Assembly (NCBI GenBank): GCA_031399085.1
Contig: JANNOQ010000071.1
Span: 1 to 64,000, forward strand
Length of the DNA stretch: 64,000 nucleotides
DNA from: R-RK-3 sp031399085
GTDB taxonomy: Bacteria > Pseudomonadota > Alphaproteobacteria > Rhizobiales > Rhodomicrobiaceae
Reading direction: 5' to 3'
The position numbers and the translations under genes were made by a program. The notes under the pieces are model-generated. The model saw nothing but the letters and a program-made list of their open reading frames with translations. It was not told the DNA's origin and did no database searches. How positions within the stretch are numbered: position 1 is the first letter of the stretch; each line of letters starts with the position of its first letter. Below are positions 54,246 through 63,743 of the stretch, piece after piece.

Positions 54246-54277
54246 AAGCTGCGCCAGCCTCTTGTCTGGCGCAGCTT
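54246..54277. repeat. Perfect 12-bp hairpin
   Basis: AAGCTGCGCCAG (54246-54257) and CTGGCGCAGCTT (54266-54277) form a perfect stem with an 8-nt loop. It lies in the intergenic stretch between the GST gene start and the Sel1-like gene end. No T run follows on either strand. Confidence 0.45.
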
Positions 54278-54373
54278 ATAGCGGCGGGCATGTCGAACAG
54301 TTGCGTGCAATTCTTTCCATAGATGGTCCGTCATGCGCAAAGAGATGTGAACCATGCGATCGCCCGCGCAAAT

Positions 54374-55342
54374 CTAATTCGATTTGGCGGCAGTGGCGGG
54401 AGGCACATCGGCGCCTGTTGGTTGATTGCTGAAGCGATCGGTCCCCGACCCAAAAGTCCGGTTTAGATTGGGCGCTTTGGCTTCACGCGCGGGAGATTTC
54501 ACAGGCGGCGGGATATCGCTCGGCTGCTCCGATGGCCCGCTCGCAATCTGATAGACGCTCTTCCACTTCTCAACAAGTCCGAGCGCTTCATGCTCAATGT
54601 CCTTTGACGCCAAGAGCATCGCATCGTCGTGGTAAGACGCAATCCAGCTCCGATGTTCGGGAGCGGTCCGCTCCATCGCGAGAATAAGCAGGGCCAGACC
54701 GGGCGCGGCGCGCTCCTTCATAACCTTGCCTTCCCACATCAGCCAGCCGAGCAGCGCCTGGGCGGGTGGGTAGCGCTTCCTTGCGGCATTCTCAAGCAAA
54801 CGAATGGCAAGCGTGGTGTTATGCTCGACGCCCTCACCGCGCAGATACAGATTGGACAGCTCGAACAAGCTGGTGGGATCCTCAAGAATAACGCCGGCTT
54901 GAAACAACAGGTCCGCCGCCATGCTCATATTGCGGTCCCAGCCCGGCACCGACAGCCCAACTGTGTAGCATTCGGCGCAGCGGCGAAAAGCTTCGGCGAC
55001 GAGAGGCGCGCCGGGCGAAAACCGGTCGACCTTGGAGAAGCGTTCAACCGCGGCGCTGTAAAGGCGGCAGGCTTTTAACTTGTCTTGGGGCACAAGCGCG
55101 CCCTCTTGGTAAAGCTGAGCAAGGCGAAGCATCGCGGCAAGCCGGCCCCGATCGGCTGCCTGCTGCAGCGCCGCAACAGCAGCGCCGACTCGCCCCGCGA
55201 GGAAATCCGCATCCACGGCGGAGAAATCTTCCGCCGCCGGCTGCGCAGAGAAAGTCTGCGCATCCGCTTCACGCATAGGCGACACCGTTAAAAGAAGCGC
55301 CGCAACAACCCCGAAGACCCGCCGCATCCTACTGATCCGCAT
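54374..55342 (-). CDS. Secreted Sel1/TPR-like repeat protein downstream of ilvD
   Basis: The 322-residue product starts MRISRMRRVFGVVAALLLTV with a signal peptide (cleavage after ADA, about residue 28). The mature part has helical Sel1-type repeats: AAMLRLAQLYQEGALVPQDK, SLFELSNLYLRGEGVEHNTT and AIRLLENAARKRYPPAQALL followed by GWLMWEGKVM. The C-terminal tail is Pro/Ala-rich. The ATG at 55342 overlaps the ilvD end by 14 nt; an ATG at 55327 just after the ilvD stop is an alternative. It is probably a periplasmic scaffold. Confidence 0.75.
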   Translation of the reverse strand: MRISRMRRVFGVVAALLLTVSPMREADAQTFSAQPAAEDFSAVDADFLAGRVGAAVAALQQAADRGRLAAMLRLAQLYQEGALVPQDKLKACRLYSAAVERFSKVDRFSPGAPLVAEAFRRCAECYTVGLSVPGWDRNMSMAADLLFQAGVILEDPTSLFELSNLYLRGEGVEHNTTLAIRLLENAARKRYPPAQALLGWLMWEGKVMKERAAPGLALLILAMERTAPEHRSWIASYHDDAMLLASKDIEHEALGLVEKWKSVYQIASGPSEQPSDIPPPVKSPAREAKAPNLNRTFGSGTDRFSNQPTGADVPPATAAKSN

Positions 55343-57053
55343 AACATATGATTTCTTTCTTCGCCCCCGGATGGGTGACGGCTCCCAAACGCGCAGGGCC
55401 CACTTGCTGCGCGTATTTCCACAGTGCTCCGCTTCGATAGTCATTTGTCCGCGGTACCCACTCCGCCCGGCGTTTCTCCAGCTCCTCGCCGGACACTTCC
55501 AGATCGAGCCGCCCCGTTTCGGCGTCGATCGAAATCATGTCGCCGTCTCGCACCAATGCGATCGGCCCGCCCAAGGCAGCCTCTGGCCCCACATGGCCGA
55601 TGCAGAAACCGCGTGTCGCGCCGGAGAACCGGCCGTCTGTAATCAGCGCGACCTTTTCCCCCGCGCCCTGGCCGTAAAGCGCCGCCGTCGTCGAAAGCAT
55701 CTCGCGCATGCCGGGTCCGCCGATCGGACCCTCATAACGGATGACGATCACTTCGCCGTCTTCGTACTTACGCTCCTCGACGGCGCGGAAGGCATCCTCT
55801 TCGCTATCGAAGCAGCGGGCGGGTCCGCTAAAGGTCAGCTTATGCAGGCCCGCAACTTTCACGATGGCGCCGTCCGGCGCGAGCGTGCCGCTAAGGCCGG
55901 CAACCCCGCCCGTCGGCGACAATGGCTTGCTGACTGGACGGATCACGTCCTGATCCGCTGGAAAGACAACGCCCTCCAAATTCTGCGCCATCGTGCGTCC
56001 GGTCACCGTCAGGCAGTCGCCATGCAGAAAGCCGCCGTCGAGCAACGTCTTCAGCAGCACCGGCATTCCGCCGACATCATACATATCCTTGGCGACATAG
56101 CGTCCGCCTGGCTTCAGATCGGCGATGTAGGGGGTCCGCTTGAAGATCTCGGCGACGTCGAACAGGTCGAAATCGATGCCCGCTTCATGGGCGATGGCCG
56201 GGAGGTGCAATGCGGCGTTGGTGGAGCCACCTGAGGCAGCGACCACAGTTGCTGCGTTTTCCAGCGACTTGCGCGTAACAATGTCGCGCGGACGAATAGT
56301 TTGCGCCAAGAGCTGCATGACGCCGCGTCCGCTCTCATGGGCGAATTTTTCACGGCTTTCGTAAGGCGCGGGCGCGCCGGCTGAGCCTGGCAAAGCCAGC
56401 CCCATCGCCTCGGAAACGCAGGCCATGGTGTTCGCGGTGAACTGTCCCCCGCAAGAACCGGCACTTGGGCACGCAACACATTCGAGTTCATGCAAGTCTT
56501 CGTCCGACATTTTGCCGGCAGAATGCTGACCAACCGCCTCGAACACATCACCCACAGTCACATCCCGGCCCCTGAACCTGCCCGGTAGAATGGAACCACC
56601 ATAAAGAAAGATGCTGGGCACATTAAGGCGGACCATGGCCATCATCATGCCCGGCAATGACTTGTCGCAGCCCGCGATCCCGACCATCGCGTCGTAACAA
56701 TGGCCGCGCATGGTGACTTCAATGGAGTCGGCGATTACGTCCCGCGAAACCAGCGAGGACTTCATGCCCTGGTGGCCCATGGCGATCCCGTCCGTCACGG
56801 TGATCGTACAAAATTCACGCGGCGTGCCATGCGCGTCGGCGACGCCTTTTTTGACAGTCTGCGCCTGGCGCATGAGCGAAATATTGCAGGGAGCAGCTTC
56901 GTTCCAGCAGGAAACCACGCCGACAAACGGCTGATTGATCTGTTCCTCGGTCAATCCCATCGCATAGTAGTAGGACCGATGCGGGGCACGCTCAGGACCT
57001 TGCGTGACATGACGGCTGGGGAGCCGCTTCTTATCGAAAGCTTTTGCATCCAT
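55329..57053 (-). CDS. ilvD: Dihydroxy-acid dehydratase
   Basis: The 574-residue enzyme dehydrates dihydroxy acids in valine, leucine and isoleucine synthesis. Fe-S ligand cysteines lie in GVVSCWNEAAPCN (about 46-58), VGIAGCDKSLPGMMMAM (about 122-138) and ACPSAGSCGGQFTANTM (about 193-209). GPARCFDSEEDAFRAV and RFSGATRGFCIGHVGPEAAL are conserved. The C-terminus KKEIICYADQ precedes the overlapped Sel1-like gene. It resembles the IlvD type with one [2Fe-2S] or [4Fe-4S] cluster. Normal length. Confidence 0.95.
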   Translation of the reverse strand: MDAKAFDKKRLPSRHVTQGPERAPHRSYYYAMGLTEEQINQPFVGVVSCWNEAAPCNISLMRQAQTVKKGVADAHGTPREFCTITVTDGIAMGHQGMKSSLVSRDVIADSIEVTMRGHCYDAMVGIAGCDKSLPGMMMAMVRLNVPSIFLYGGSILPGRFRGRDVTVGDVFEAVGQHSAGKMSDEDLHELECVACPSAGSCGGQFTANTMACVSEAMGLALPGSAGAPAPYESREKFAHESGRGVMQLLAQTIRPRDIVTRKSLENAATVVAASGGSTNAALHLPAIAHEAGIDFDLFDVAEIFKRTPYIADLKPGGRYVAKDMYDVGGMPVLLKTLLDGGFLHGDCLTVTGRTMAQNLEGVVFPADQDVIRPVSKPLSPTGGVAGLSGTLAPDGAIVKVAGLHKLTFSGPARCFDSEEDAFRAVEERKYEDGEVIVIRYEGPIGGPGMREMLSTTAALYGQGAGEKVALITDGRFSGATRGFCIGHVGPEAALGGPIALVRDGDMISIDAETGRLDLEVSGEELEKRRAEWVPRTNDYRSGALWKYAQQVGPARLGAVTHPGAKKEIICYADQ

Positions 57054-57369
57054 CTTGAACTCTTATCCGCCCAAGGGTTGATCCTTGCTGCGGCATACGC
57101 CACAGACTGCTCATGTCGTAAGCGAGGAGAAACTTGGCAACGCTCAACAAACTGCCAAATGTGCCGTTTACTAATAAATGCTCAAACGGCAGAGCCAATA
57201 ACCAACATATCTATCGTCCAAAAGTTTTATGGCGCAAAAGAGGCAGGAATGCCGCAGTGCGTGGCGGGGCGGCAACATAGGGCTTCAAACCCCGCGCATT
57301 CTTGCGCAGAGATAGCAAAGCTTTGCCTACCGGAAGTTCATTGCTCAATCCGCTGTGGCTCATTGGCCA
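57054..57369. other. Intergenic region upstream of ilvD
   Basis: The 316-bp gap between the valS stop and the ilvD start holds no convincing gene. GCCGTTT and AAACGGC (about 57163-57190) form a 7-bp inverted repeat with a 14-nt loop. It should contain the ilvD promoter. No leader peptide with a branched-chain codon run was recognised. Confidence 0.4.
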
Positions 57370-60051
57370 CTAAGCGGCAGCCTCCAACCGCTTCAGCGCG
57401 TCGTGCAGCCGCTTTTGCGCGGCGGATGCATCGGCGAGCCGCTCCCGATTCTCCTCGACCACATGCTCAGGCGCGCGCGAGGTGAATTTTTCGTCGGAAA
57501 GCTTTTGATCCAGCTTGGCAATCTCGCTTTTCACCCTGGCAATCTCTCGCCTTAATCGGTCGCGCTCGGCATCCAGGTCGATGATATCGGCCAATGGCAA
57601 GGCCAGCACGGCGTCCTTCATGACGATTTGAACCGCGCCCTTTGGCGGGGATTTCTCGAAGGCAATGGACGCGAGCCGGGCAAGCCGCAACAGGGTTTCC
57701 CGATGGCGGTCCGCACGCGGCTTCACTGCCCTGCCGTCGCCCGAAATAACAAGTGGGACCTTCGCGCCTGGCGGCACATTCATCTCGGAACGCACCGAGC
57801 GGACTTCGGAGACAAGCTCGATGATCCAAGCGATTTCCTCGTCGGCCGCCATGTCTTCAAGGCCCGAAAGCGTTGGCCAAGGCGCGAGGATCAACATCGT
57901 GTCGCGCCCGCCGGCCGTCTCGCCGGTCCGCTGCCACAGCTCTTCGGTGATGAAGGGCATGAAGGGGTGCAGCAGCATCAGGATGCGATCGAAGGTCCAA
58001 GCGAACATGGCCTGCGTTTCCGCCTTCGCCTTCGCATCCGCGCCGCTGAGGATCGGCTTGGCGAGTTCGAGATACCAATCGCAAAATGTGTGCCAGACGA
58101 ACCGGTAGACCGCATTCGCCGCGTCATTATAGCGGTGCTGCTCGATGCCTTCGGTCACGGCGGCGGCGGTGCGTTGCGCCTCCCCCGCGATCCAGCGGTT
58201 GATCGTCTCCTTCGCTGCCGAAGGATCGAAATCCGCCACGGCCACGCAACCGTTCATCTCGCCGAAACGGGCGGCGTTCCACAGCTTGGTCGCGAAATTG
58301 CGGTAGCCTTCGACGCGGCTCGTCGCCAGCTTGATGTCCCGCCCTTGCGCCGCCATCGCGGCGAGGGTGAAGCGGAGCGCGTCGGCGCCATATTCGTCGA
58401 TCAGTTCGAGCGGGTCCATGACGTTCCCCTTCGACTTCGACATCTTCTGCCCTTTCTCGTCGCGGACGAGGGCGTGGATGTAGACCGTGTGGAACGGCAC
58501 GTCTTTCATGAAATGCAGGCCGAGCATCATCATCCGGGCGATCCAGAAAAAGATGATGTCGAAGCCGGTGACGAGGGTGGAGGTGGGGTAGTAGCGCTTT
58601 AGTTCCGGCGTCTCGTCGGGCCAGCCGAGCGTGGAGAAAGCCCAGAGGCCGGAGGAGAACCAAGTGTCGAGGACGTCTTCGTCGCGTTTGATGTCTACTG
58701 CTTTGCCGTAATGCTTTTTTGCAAGTAACGCCGCTTCCGCATCGTCATAGGCAACAAAAATCTTACGGTCCGGGCCGTACCAGGCTGGAATCTGATGCCC
58801 CCACCAGAGCTGGCGCGAAATGCACCACGGCTGGATGTTGCGCATCCACTCGAAATAGGTCTTCTCCCAATTCTTCGGGACGAAGACCGTCCGCCCATCC
58901 TCCACCGCCTCGATGGCGGGAGCCGCGAGCGTCTTGGCGTCAACATACCATTGATCCGTCAGCCACGGCTCGATGATCGTGTTCGACCTATCGCCGTAAG
59001 GCACCTTGAGCACATGCGGCTCGATCTTCTCGACCAGCCCCAGCGCGACCAGATCGTCGACCACGCGCTTGCGCGCCTCGAATCGATCCATGCCGCGATA
59101 GGCCTCGGGCACGTTTTCGTTCAGCGCCCCGCGCTGGTCGAAGATGTTGATCAGCGGCAAATCATGCCGCCGCCCGACCTCGAAATCGTTGAAATCATGG
59201 GCAGGCGTGATCTTCACCGCGCCTGAACCTTGCTCGGGATCGGCATATTCGTCGGCGATTATCGGGATTTCCCGCCCCGTCAGCGGCAGCTCGACCATCT
59301 TGCCGATATACTTCTTCCAGCGCTTATCCTCCGGGTGAATCGCAACGGCGGTATCGCCCAGCATCGTCTCGGGCCGGGTGGTGGCAACCACGATATGCTT
59401 ATGCTTAAGCCGGCCTGGGTTCTTGATCGGATAGCGAAAATACCAAAGCTGGCCCTTGGTCTCGACCGACTCAACCTCAAGGTCCGAAATCGCGGTCAGC
59501 AGCTCGGTGTCCCAATTGACCAGCCGCTTGTCCTTATAGATCAGCCCTTGCCGGTAAAGCTCGACAAACACCTTGGTGACGGCCTTCGACAGCCCCTCAT
59601 CCATCGTGAAGCGCTCGCGCGACCAATCGCAGGACGCGCCCAGCCGCTTCAGCTGTCCGATGATCGTGCCGCCCGACTCAGCCTTCCAGTCCCACACCCG
59701 CTTGACGAAAGCATCCCGGCCCATGGCCCGGCGGTCCGGTTGCTGCCGATCCATCAATTGGCGCTCGACCACCGACTGCGTGGCGATGCCAGCATGGTCA
59801 AGCCCCGGCTGCCAGAGCACGTCCTTGCCGCGCATCCGCTCAAAGCGGATCAGCACGTCCTGAAGCGTGTTGTTGAGCGCGTGGCCCATATGCAGCGAGC
59901 CGGTGACATTGGGCGGCGGGATGACGATGCAATAAGGTTCGGCAGGGCCGCCGTTCGCGGTTTTGCGGCCAGCGCGGAATGCCCCGGCCTCGTCCCACTG
60001 CGCGTAGATCCGGCCTTCAATGTCGGAGGGAGAATAATGTTTCTCAAGCAT
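57370..60051 (-). CDS. valS: Valyl-tRNA synthetase
   Basis: The 893-residue class I synthetase charges tRNA-Val. The HIGH motif is HMGH (54-57, PPPNVTGSLHMGHALNNTLQ), the KMSKS motif lies near 538 (KMSKSKGNVMDP), and the editing domain (about 190-350) contains VVATTRPETMLGDTAVAIHP. The C-terminal coiled coil (about 820-893: DLDAERDRLRREIARVKSEI) is typical of ValS. It starts MLEKHYSPSDIEGRIYAQWD. It is 137 nt downstream of popZ. Confidence 0.97.
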   Translation of the reverse strand: MLEKHYSPSDIEGRIYAQWDEAGAFRAGRKTANGGPAEPYCIVIPPPNVTGSLHMGHALNNTLQDVLIRFERMRGKDVLWQPGLDHAGIATQSVVERQLMDRQQPDRRAMGRDAFVKRVWDWKAESGGTIIGQLKRLGASCDWSRERFTMDEGLSKAVTKVFVELYRQGLIYKDKRLVNWDTELLTAISDLEVESVETKGQLWYFRYPIKNPGRLKHKHIVVATTRPETMLGDTAVAIHPEDKRWKKYIGKMVELPLTGREIPIIADEYADPEQGSGAVKITPAHDFNDFEVGRRHDLPLINIFDQRGALNENVPEAYRGMDRFEARKRVVDDLVALGLVEKIEPHVLKVPYGDRSNTIIEPWLTDQWYVDAKTLAAPAIEAVEDGRTVFVPKNWEKTYFEWMRNIQPWCISRQLWWGHQIPAWYGPDRKIFVAYDDAEAALLAKKHYGKAVDIKRDEDVLDTWFSSGLWAFSTLGWPDETPELKRYYPTSTLVTGFDIIFFWIARMMMLGLHFMKDVPFHTVYIHALVRDEKGQKMSKSKGNVMDPLELIDEYGADALRFTLAAMAAQGRDIKLATSRVEGYRNFATKLWNAARFGEMNGCVAVADFDPSAAKETINRWIAGEAQRTAAAVTEGIEQHRYNDAANAVYRFVWHTFCDWYLELAKPILSGADAKAKAETQAMFAWTFDRILMLLHPFMPFITEELWQRTGETAGGRDTMLILAPWPTLSGLEDMAADEEIAWIIELVSEVRSVRSEMNVPPGAKVPLVISGDGRAVKPRADRHRETLLRLARLASIAFEKSPPKGAVQIVMKDAVLALPLADIIDLDAERDRLRREIARVKSEIAKLDQKLSDEKFTSRAPEHVVEENRERLADASAAQKRLHDALKRLEAAA

Positions 60052-60188
60052 GATAGATGAGCAATCGAAAAGGATGGTGCCGCTCGGCGGCGAAGCACGA
60101 TTTATCGTGCGAAGCTATTAATCGACGGCGGCTGCGAGCGTCAACCGCTGTGAGTGATTAGCCGCCTCGACGGGGCCCCAGTGCCAGA

Positions 60189-61871
60189 TCAGCGCCGCGA
60201 GCCGCTGTCAAGCAAGCTGCGCGAGACTGTGGGTCCGGCAAGCTCCTCGCGCACGGCCTTCTCGACAATGCGCGGAAGATTCTCGTTCAGCCATTGCACG
60301 ATCAGAGGCTTGATCAACTCTTTCACGGCCTCCTCGATGCCCGATGGAAGCGTGGCTGATCGGGCGGCCGGCGCCTGACGTAGCAGGTTAGCCGTTAAAT
60401 CCTGCGCCACCATGGCATTGCCCGACGCCTCCGCGACATTGCGATTGGCTTGCGGGTAAAGTTGGCTGAGTTGCTGGCGGGCTTCGGCTGGCACGTCATC
60501 CGCGCCCCCCCGAGGCAGCTCCGGTGTCTCCGCGATCAGCTCAGCTTGCGCTTTTTTGAACTTCGGCTCCGGGGCGTTATGTGCTGGCTGTTGCTGCACG
60601 ACTGACACGCCATGCGCTTGAGCTTGAGGAATGCCGAACGGAGCAAGCTCGGAATCTAGCGGCAACAGCGCTTCGGAAAAATCGTCCTGCGCCGCCGGCG
60701 CGCCAACCACCGCCTCGCTATGGGCAAGCGCGGTTTCGAGAGAGTCGGTGATGGCTTGCATAAATGGCTTGTCTGAATGCAGTGCGTCGGCAAGACCAGG
60801 CGCGCGCAGCTTGTCCGAGGCGAAATCGGCTATTGTACTGTGCGCGAGGTCTTCCGCCTTGAGCGGCCGGCCAGGCGGATTGAGCCGTAGCTCCTCGGCC
60901 TTTTTCGGCGAAGCGCCGAAAACGCGGGTCAAGACATCGCCGACGAAGGTTTTTTCCTTCTCAATCTCGGTTGCCGGATTTAGGCCGCTGCCCGAAAGCG
61001 GCGGCTCGGCTTGCGGATCTTCGCTCACTGGCTGAGGAAACGGGGCTGCCGGACCGGATGCGGGCACCGGCATTTGCACGCCCTCGGCCCAACTGTCACG
61101 CGCTGAAAGGCTTTGCCCGCGCTTCGGTGACCCGGCCCGTGCAACCGTCTTTTCCTGGCCCGGCTGGTCCGTCCGCGTCCGCGAGCCTTCGCCTTCGAGA
61201 CGTCTGGCAGACCAGACTGGACGCGACGCGGCGCGCTGGGCTTGGCTGTCGGAAGCAATATTCGCTGCCACGTTAAGCTGCTCTGGTCGCGGGGCGGTTT
61301 GCTCGTTCGCGCCATCTTCTCCCGCCGCGCGGAGCGCATCGAGGAACGGCCGCGGGCTTCGCGGTGAAGACTCCGACCGATCGGGGATGGTAGGCGGCGC
61401 GAAAGGGTCCGCGCCCGGCTGATTGCTTGATGACAGACGCTGAACTTCGGCCACAACGTTCGACAACACACTTTCCAGACCGGCGCTTGCGGCTGCGTAG
61501 CTTGCCAGATCCGACGCTGGCCCCGGACGCCCGCCCTGTTCCGGCGCGTAGGGCATACCATTAAGGTCAGCCGTTATCATGCCGCCGTGCGCGGGCCCTT
61601 CGTCGAGCATGAAATCTTCGGTCAATTCCAGGATCTCGTCGTCGCCGGCGGGTTCGGCTGGTTCTGCCAACTCGGCAAGGCGGCGGCCGGCGGTCTGAGC
61701 TTGCCGGTCTTGCGGCGGAAATTGGCGCTGGGGAATATTGGATTGGGTTTGGGAAAGCATCTGCCGTTGCGGCGGGGTCTGACCGTGGCCACCGTCATCT
61801 GCAATGATCTTGCGGATCGACGCCAAGATCTCCTCGATCGAGGGCTCGGGGGTCTGCTCTGGCTTTCGCAT
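60189..61871 (-). CDS. popZ: PopZ-like polar organising protein (DUF2497), long form
   Basis: The 560-residue product has the two conserved ends of PopZ: the N-terminal helix PEPSIEEILASIRKIIADD (about 8-26) and the C-terminal oligomerisation region KELIKPLIVQWLNENLPRIV followed by EKAVREELAGPTVSRSLL. Between them lies a disordered Pro/Gln/Ala/Ser-rich linker of more than 400 residues, much longer than in Caulobacter PopZ (177 residues in total). PopZ anchors chromosomal centromeres and polarity factors at cell poles. GGAGG 5 nt before the ATG at 61871 fixes the start; an upstream extension to 61946 is less likely. Confidence 0.85.
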   Translation of the reverse strand: MRKPEQTPEPSIEEILASIRKIIADDGGHGQTPPQRQMLSQTQSNIPQRQFPPQDRQAQTAGRRLAELAEPAEPAGDDEILELTEDFMLDEGPAHGGMITADLNGMPYAPEQGGRPGPASDLASYAAASAGLESVLSNVVAEVQRLSSSNQPGADPFAPPTIPDRSESSPRSPRPFLDALRAAGEDGANEQTAPRPEQLNVAANIASDSQAQRAASRPVWSARRLEGEGSRTRTDQPGQEKTVARAGSPKRGQSLSARDSWAEGVQMPVPASGPAAPFPQPVSEDPQAEPPLSGSGLNPATEIEKEKTFVGDVLTRVFGASPKKAEELRLNPPGRPLKAEDLAHSTIADFASDKLRAPGLADALHSDKPFMQAITDSLETALAHSEAVVGAPAAQDDFSEALLPLDSELAPFGIPQAQAHGVSVVQQQPAHNAPEPKFKKAQAELIAETPELPRGGADDVPAEARQQLSQLYPQANRNVAEASGNAMVAQDLTANLLRQAPAARSATLPSGIEEAVKELIKPLIVQWLNENLPRIVEKAVREELAGPTVSRSLLDSGSRR

Positions 61872-62050
61872 CAGTTCCTCCGCCGCTCGCGAGCGGCATC
61901 CTGAATCCAGCAAGCTGCTGGAATCGCCTTGTTTACGCATGAGCAACGGAAATTATGAATGTTTAGCCGGCCTGTTGGCCGCACACGCTGCTCTGCTCCG
62001 CCGCCATTATGTGCGACTCGCCTGCAACACTCAACTCCTGGGCGAAACTC

Positions 62051-63565
62051 TCACCGCAAGCCTTGCGTATAGGCCGGCCCGTCTCCACTCGGTTGGCCCG
62101 CTTCCCGGCCCGGCGCTCTAACCGGAAGCACAATTGGCTCGGATTCGCTTTCCTCAACCGACGTGCTCCAGCCAATCCATTTATTCTTAACCTGACGATA
62201 ATGCTGCGTGGGATCATACTGTTCCACCGGCAGTCCCAAACCACTTATCGACAGACGGCCGATAGAGGCAAGCAGCGAATAGGAAGCCACGACCAAATTT
62301 CGGCGGGAGGTCGCCAGATCAACCTGAGAGTTCAAAAGCTCTTGTTCGGCGTTCAACACGTCGAGAACGGTGCGCTGGCCGACCTTTTCTTCTTCCTTCA
62401 CTCCCGAAAGCGCGACCGTGTTGGCTTCCACTTGCGCTTGATCGGAAATGATCTGCGCCCTGGCGGCCACCAATACACCCCAAGCTGAGATAATATTCGC
62501 GCGCGCCAGCTCGCGGGCCTCGTCAATCACGTGCCGGAGTTGAGAGCGGGTCTCGATATTCTGACGAATGCGGGCCGACACCGAGCCGCCCTGATAGATT
62601 GGAACAGTAACGACGCCTGTCACCGTTGTGACTTCCTCGCGCTTCCCTCCCACCGAACCGGTCTCGCCGGTTCCCAAGGCGTATGTTGCCTGCAGGTCGA
62701 CCGACGGAAGCAGCTCGCCTTTGACCTGCTTGATAACGTGATCTTGGGCGCGTTCGCGGAAGATGGCTGCGAGCACTCCCGGATTTTCGCCCTCGCCGAT
62801 CTGCAGAGCGGGCTCAAGTGCGGCCGGCAAAATCCGGGCCGGACCGGGATCGCGCAACGTGCCCGGCGCGTTACCAACGATCTGCGCAAAGGTCGCGCGG
62901 CTGGATTGAAGATTGGCGCGGGCCGCGCTAATGGCGGACGATGCGCCGCTCGTGCGGGCCTTGGCCTGCGCCACGTCGGTCCGTGTGACCTCACCGACCT
63001 GAAAACGATCCTCCGCGGCGCGGAGCTGCTCATTAAGAACCCGAAGATTGTTCTGTCGCAGACTCAGCACGGCCTGATCGCGCACCACGTCGACATAAGA
63101 CGTGACGGCGTCGAGCAAAACCTGTTGCTCGGAATTGCGGAGATCTTCCCGGCCGGCTTCGACGAGCGCCTCGGCACCCTTGACGGCATTGATCGTGCGA
63201 AATCCACGAAAAAGCGGCTGATTCAGCGTTACCGAATAAGAGCGCGGGTCGGTATCCCCCTCGCTTGCCGAGGGAGGCTTGGTGTCGAAATGCTGATAGG
63301 TCTGCAAAATTTCCCCGTTGATGGTGGGGCGGAAACCAGACTTGGCAAGCGGCACACCTTCATCGGTGGAGCGCAGTTGCGCGCGCGCGGCTTTGAGCGT
63401 CGGATTGAACAGATAGGCGGACGAAATCGCCTCCTGCAGACTTTCGCTGCGCGCCGGTCCGCTAGACATCCCCATAATGACTGCTGAAACTGCAATGGCC
63501 TGTAAAGCGAAGCGTCTCAAATCAATGGAAATAGCGCCCGGTTTTGCTTCAGGTCTGCGCCGCAT
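62051..63565 (-). CDS. tolC: TolC-family outer-membrane channel
   Basis: The 504-residue protein starts MRRRPEAKPGAISIDLRRFA with a signal peptide (VSAVIMGMSSGPARS). Two outer-membrane efflux repeats are visible: SLQEAISSAYLFNPTLKAAR, SYSVTLNQPLFRGFRTINAV, then GVVTVPIYQGGSVSARIRQN and GQRTVLDVLNAEQELLNSQV. It forms the trimeric exit channel for RND pumps and type I secretion and could serve the RND system at 26.9-31.3 kb. The frame is open to 63634, but the ATG at 63565 sits after AGAAGGGAACGG. The C-terminal tail after VEQYDPTQHYRQVKNKWIGW is typical of rhizobial TolC. Confidence 0.92.
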   Translation of the reverse strand: MRRRPEAKPGAISIDLRRFALQAIAVSAVIMGMSSGPARSESLQEAISSAYLFNPTLKAARAQLRSTDEGVPLAKSGFRPTINGEILQTYQHFDTKPPSASEGDTDPRSYSVTLNQPLFRGFRTINAVKGAEALVEAGREDLRNSEQQVLLDAVTSYVDVVRDQAVLSLRQNNLRVLNEQLRAAEDRFQVGEVTRTDVAQAKARTSGASSAISAARANLQSSRATFAQIVGNAPGTLRDPGPARILPAALEPALQIGEGENPGVLAAIFRERAQDHVIKQVKGELLPSVDLQATYALGTGETGSVGGKREEVTTVTGVVTVPIYQGGSVSARIRQNIETRSQLRHVIDEARELARANIISAWGVLVAARAQIISDQAQVEANTVALSGVKEEEKVGQRTVLDVLNAEQELLNSQVDLATSRRNLVVASYSLLASIGRLSISGLGLPVEQYDPTQHYRQVKNKWIGWSTSVEESESEPIVLPVRAPGREAGQPSGDGPAYTQGLR

Positions 63566-63743
63566 CCCCGTCCGTTCCCTTCTAAGCACTAATAAAATGC
63601 CAATAGGGGGCACCCCAAACTTCGCCCACCCCAACCTTCAGAAGAAATACCGCCCAGCGAGAGCGCGGGGAAGCCGAAAGCCGCTCGGAGCCGTGCGGCG
63701 GGTCGGGTTTTTCGGTTTCGTTGCCTTTTTGCCGCTGTTACAA

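Noticed and set aside
52045..54400. Possible integration island with attachment-site repeat at tRNA-Thr
   Set aside because: No copy of the tRNA 3' end (GTTCGAGTCCC) and no integrase gene were found within the window, so no boundaries can be drawn.
57054..57369. Attenuator with leader peptide upstream of ilvD
   Set aside because: No short frame with runs of Leu, Ile or Val codons and no terminator were found on the minus strand in this gap.
60189..61946. SLLDSG encoded both at the C-terminus of popZ and in the upstream in-frame extension
   Set aside because: The similarity covers only about 20 nt with gaps and the upstream part is probably untranslated; chance is sufficient.
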